Part shown: piece after piece, positions 6,191 through 8,585 of the stretch
Layout of the letters: each line of letters begins with the position of its first letter
Position numbering within the stretch: the stretch's first letter is position 1
DNA from: Pseudobutyrivibrio sp.
GTDB lineage: Bacteria; Bacillota_A; Clostridia; Lachnospirales; Lachnospiraceae
Assembly: GCA_024691465.1 (NCBI GenBank)
Contig: JAILNO010000170.1
Location: 1-8,585, forward strand
DNA length: 8,585 bases
Direction of reading: 5' to 3'
The notes under the pieces: model-generated
Seen by the model: the letters and a program-made list of their open reading frames with translations, nothing else
The model's database searches: none
What the model was told of the DNA's origin: nothing
Position numbers and translations under genes: made by a program

Positions 6191-7039
6191 TATGTCTTCT
6201 TCGCTGAGAGTTTCTAACTGGTCGGAGATAGTTTCTAAATCGATAGTAATATCTGTTATTTCTTCTGGAGAGTCAGTCTCTACCTGGATTAGAGATTGGG
6301 TAACCACTTCCTCTGGAGGTAGCTCTTCTACTGAATTAATCGTAACTTTTCCGTCAGGGGAGATGGTCGCGTGGATATCTAGACTGTGTGTGGCAGTGTC
6401 GGGAAGTGATACCTTGTTAAGTATCCTGGTGATATCGGTATTGTCTATGTTATCTAGCAAGTCCTTGTAATCACAACCATAGGTAATCTGGAAGGAAGAG
6501 AAGAGCTCTATAGATGTCTCATTTGAATCCGCAGTCATTTCAGGAAGAAATTGCTTCGCATATACGATATTAATATTGCAGTGCTTGGTTGTCTGTGTCT
6601 CTGTTAGCTCCACTAAGGTAGGTTCATCTTCAGACTCATTACCTTCAGAATCCTCTTCAATAGTGGAATCTTCATCAGGGGGAGTGTCTGTGGATTCAGT
6701 TTCTTTAGTGTCGGTTTCATTAGTCTTGGCCGCGTCGGAATCCTCAGTGCTAGATGTACTATCCTGTGATTCATCTAGCTGAGACTCAGTAGTATGTTGG
6801 GAGGTGGCATCTATACTGTCGGTGATATGGGCGTCTTCAGTAGATGGTAGAGCTTTGTCACTTTCTTCTGTCGAAGTAATGTCCAAGTCACTATCTGACT
6901 CTGGTACAGATTCGATTTCAGAGGTAACAGGGGCTGCATCAGATGAATTATCAACTCCTTCAGAAGCATGCACAACAGTGCTTAAGCTTAAGGAAGAAAT
7001 CATCGCTGCTATAAGTATTGATACAATTCTTTTTTTCAT
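6161..7039 (-). CDS. Secreted protein with acidic Ser/Thr/Asp/Glu-rich spacer, unknown function
   Basis: This 292-residue protein has a clear Sec signal peptide: KKR at residues 2-4, a hydrophobic core to about residue 23, and probable cleavage after VHA at residue 25. Residues 26 to about 142 are low-complexity, strongly acidic and rich in Ser, Thr, Asp and Glu, like the flexible wall-spanning or glycosylated spacers of Gram-positive surface proteins. The C-terminal part (about 143-292) looks folded, with alternating hydrophobic segments and exactly two cysteines (154 and 189), which could form a disulfide. There is no LPXTG motif or C-terminal membrane helix, so it is released or held by contacts. 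GAGAGGAA on the minus strand (about 7045-7052) is the ribosome site. It lies 16 bases after the large secreted protein gene and is probably co-transcribed with it. I recognise no family for the C-terminal part. Confidence 0.82.
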   Translation of the reverse strand: MKKRIVSILIAAMISSLSLSTVVHASEGVDNSSDAAPVTSEIESVPESDSDLDITSTEESDKALPSTEDAHITDSIDATSQHTTESQLDESQDSTSSTEDSDAAKTNETDTKETESTDTPPDEDSTIEEDSEGNESEDEPTLVELTETQTTKHCNINIVYAKQFLPEMTADSNETSIELFSSFQITYGCDYKDLLDNIDNTDITRILNKVSLPDTATHSLDIHATISPDGKVTINSVEELPPEEVVTQSLIQVETDSPEEITDITIDLETISDQLETLSEEDIRKALEGIDI

Positions 7040-7055
7040 AATATTCCTCTCTTGA

Positions 7056-8585
7056 TTAGTAATTTATTTGAACGTGGTTGACACTATATGGCCCGTAGGC
7101 GTTGCCTATATAATTGCCTGTGCTATTAAAATTCTTAACAATGGTTTGCATGCTACAGGTTACATAGAGACCTTCTAATTCTCTATCGGAAAAAGATGAT
7201 AGGTCGAAGGTGGCAACTAAACTTCCCATGGTAGGACCTCCTGTGGTTAGTGAGCGGCTGTCCACCACTTGACCATATTTATTAATTAGTTTAACGGTGG
7301 CGTCTGTGGCGTTGACACTTACTATAATAGACTTAGGACCAGGATTGATATTGCCTGCAGGTAGTGAGCATGTGCCTGCGGCTATGCCTGATGTGCTACC
7401 TGAGAGTGAGTAGCCAGAGAAGGTCTGACTGCCAGAACCCTTAAGAACTGTTGTCGACTTAGCAGGAATATTACTTGTGACAAACTGGGCCGTATATACG
7501 TATTTGTCCGCATATTCTGTCTTGGTGACACTGGTGGAAGCTACCTGATATGAGCTGCCGCAGTTAGGGCAGGTCATGGTGCATATACACTTGCTGTGGT
7601 CCTCGTTGAAGATGTAATCAGCTGGGGCATGAGCATGGCCGTTACGCTGGCAGTTGGATGGGTTCATATATGTATAGGTGGCTGTTAGTCGGTGGTACTT
7701 GGCTGGTTCAGGGAATAATCCTGGAGCATTACTGTGGAGATAATCTGCCATGGCTGAACTGATACAACCGCCGCCTGAATTGTGTCCCTTATGTCCCTGC
7801 TCAACCACTCCTCTAGCCTCAATGCGTAGAGTGGACCAGATATATTTGGTAGGTACATTGATGGTGGCAGTAGATGTCCAATAACCCTTAGGTGCACTAC
7901 CTGAAGCTATGACGACACCGTTTGGGGTGCGAATAGTATAGCTAAGGGAGGAGCCATACATCTGTTGATATGTATTTCCGTGGGTGGTGAGAGTGATAGT
8001 TCTGGCTCCTACGGGTTTTACAGTTACGAATGTATTTGATATGTCAGTATGGCCGTCACAGTCCCAAGAAGCTGTAGATGGAACTAGATTCAGATGACAG
8101 CCTCCTATGCCCCATGTACCTAGTTCGGTAGTAGAGGAGCCTGAGGGGATAGATACATTAAGTGTCCTAATATAGTAGCGGGTGAGCCAATCCTCCATCT
8201 GTTGCTTGGTGGTAGGATGGCCCTCCACAAGGGTGCGCAGTGTCTTGTAATAATTATCATTGCTGAAGCATATGTTGTAGCATAGCCAGTCATAGTCTCC
8301 ATCACCATTTCCACTGCCTCGGCCACCTGGCCATGAACTGTCATAGTCGCAGTTGGCATTGGATGCCCAGATGGCACCCATATCAGTATGGTATGTAATA
8401 TCCTCAGGGCCATAGCGTAATTCAGATGTCTTACCGTAATATTCCATGGAATTAGCTATGAGATCTCCTATATTGATATCTGCACGGTTGATGCAGTGGT
8501 TGAAGAATTCCTGATTGACTTCGCCTCGGCTGAAGCCATATCCGCTGATGGCCATGAGATCATATAATTCAGGCGCATTGCCAGG
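7056..8585 (-). CDS. Large Cys-rich secreted or surface protein, unknown function (5' end outside window)
   Basis: The frame stays open to the right edge, giving 509 visible residues. The first visible ATG (8553-8555) has no ribosome site, so the true start and any signal peptide lie beyond the window. Numbering from that Met, the protein is rich in Gly, Ser, Thr, Tyr and Asn and has 14 cysteines. An acidic loop, GNGDGDYDW (82-90), resembles a calcium-binding loop. Residues about 172-250 look like a beta-sandwich. A Cys/His segment (302-332) ends in CICTMTCPNCG and runs into ADKYVYTAQF (349-358), recalling the Cys-containing modules repeated in clostridial surface proteins. A second beta-rich region (about 408-499) ends the protein. 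There is no LPXTG or C-terminal membrane helix. Extracellular location is inferred from composition and from the secreted protein encoded next. I recognise no complete known family. Confidence 0.8.
   Translation of the reverse strand, partial: PGNAPELYDLMAISGYGFSRGEVNQEFFNHCINRADINIGDLIANSMEYYGKTSELRYGPEDITYHTDMGAIWASNANCDYDSSWPGGRGSGNGDGDYDWLCYNICFSNDNYYKTLRTLVEGHPTTKQQMEDWLTRYYIRTLNVSIPSGSSTTELGTWGIGGCHLNLVPSTASWDCDGHTDISNTFVTVKPVGARTITLTTHGNTYQQMYGSSLSYTIRTPNGVVIASGSAPKGYWTSTATINVPTKYIWSTLRIEARGVVEQGHKGHNSGGGCISSAMADYLHSNAPGLFPEPAKYHRLTATYTYMNPSNCQRNGHAHAPADYIFNEDHSKCICTMTCPNCGSSYQVASTSVTKTEYADKYVYTAQFVTSNIPAKSTTVLKGSGSQTFSGYSLSGSTSGIAAGTCSLPAGNINPGPKSIIVSVNATDATVKLINKYGQVVDSRSLTTGGPTMGSLVATFDLSSFSDRELEGLYVTCSMQTIVKNFNSTGNYIGNAYGPYSVNHVQINY

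Noticed and set aside
6165..7055. Long Ser/Val-rich plus-strand frames opposite the acidic secreted protein
   Set aside because: They are the complement of a low-complexity Ser/Thr/Asp/Glu coding region, show no domain motifs or ribosome sites, and oppose a gene with a clear signal peptide.
8286..8324. Dockerin or EF-hand domain around the NGDGDYD loop
   Set aside because: Only one acidic loop is present, without the paired repeats and flanking helices of a dockerin; kept only as a possible calcium-binding loop.
7685..8413. Other minus-strand frames inside the large Cys-rich gene
   Set aside because: They overlap a long open frame with coherent secreted-protein composition and have no ribosome sites or recognisable motifs.

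Overview
The window looks like chromosomal DNA from a Gram-positive anaerobic Firmicute, most likely a Lachnospiraceae member of the Butyrivibrio/Pseudobutyrivibrio kind. I infer this from a clostridial-type FeoB followed by its Cys-rich companion gene, strong GGAGG-type ribosome sites, sigma-A-like promoters, compact intrinsic terminators, moderate GC, and Gly/Ser/Thr-rich secreted proteins. The genus is a judgement from sequence style, not a database result.

Bases 1-1186 are the end of a ferrous-iron uptake operon. It holds the C-terminal part of FeoB (cut by the left edge), a 48-residue FeoB-associated Cys-rich membrane protein, and a clear intrinsic terminator.

Bases about 1200-6190 are a plus-strand surface-polysaccharide cluster. 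It has a family 2 glycosyltransferase (GT2) with its own promoter, a 45-residue membrane protein with its own promoter and terminator, and then a tight four-gene run: a DUF4422 protein, two GT2 enzymes and a Cof-type HAD phosphatase, separated by 11-14 bases. The glycosyltransferases would add successive sugars to a cell-surface glycan at the cytoplasmic face of the membrane. No flippase, polymerase or nucleotide-sugar gene is in view, so the glycan cannot be named. The run ends in an intrinsic terminator.

Bases 6161-8585 are on the minus strand and converge on the glycan cluster. They hold a large secreted or surface Cys-rich protein of unknown function, whose N-terminus lies beyond the right edge. 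Sixteen bases downstream is a secreted protein with a long acidic Ser/Thr/Asp/Glu-rich spacer. The two are probably co-transcribed and may act together outside the cell, but neither can be assigned a function.

No tRNA, rRNA, CRISPR array, transposase, integrase or attachment site was seen. No gene-free stretch exceeds about 125 bases. The most interesting items are the self-contained unit for the 45-residue membrane protein, whose terminator sits directly in front of the glycosyltransferase run; a probably leaderless first glycosyltransferase; the uncharacterised secreted pair; and a terminator embedded in the end of the opposing gene.
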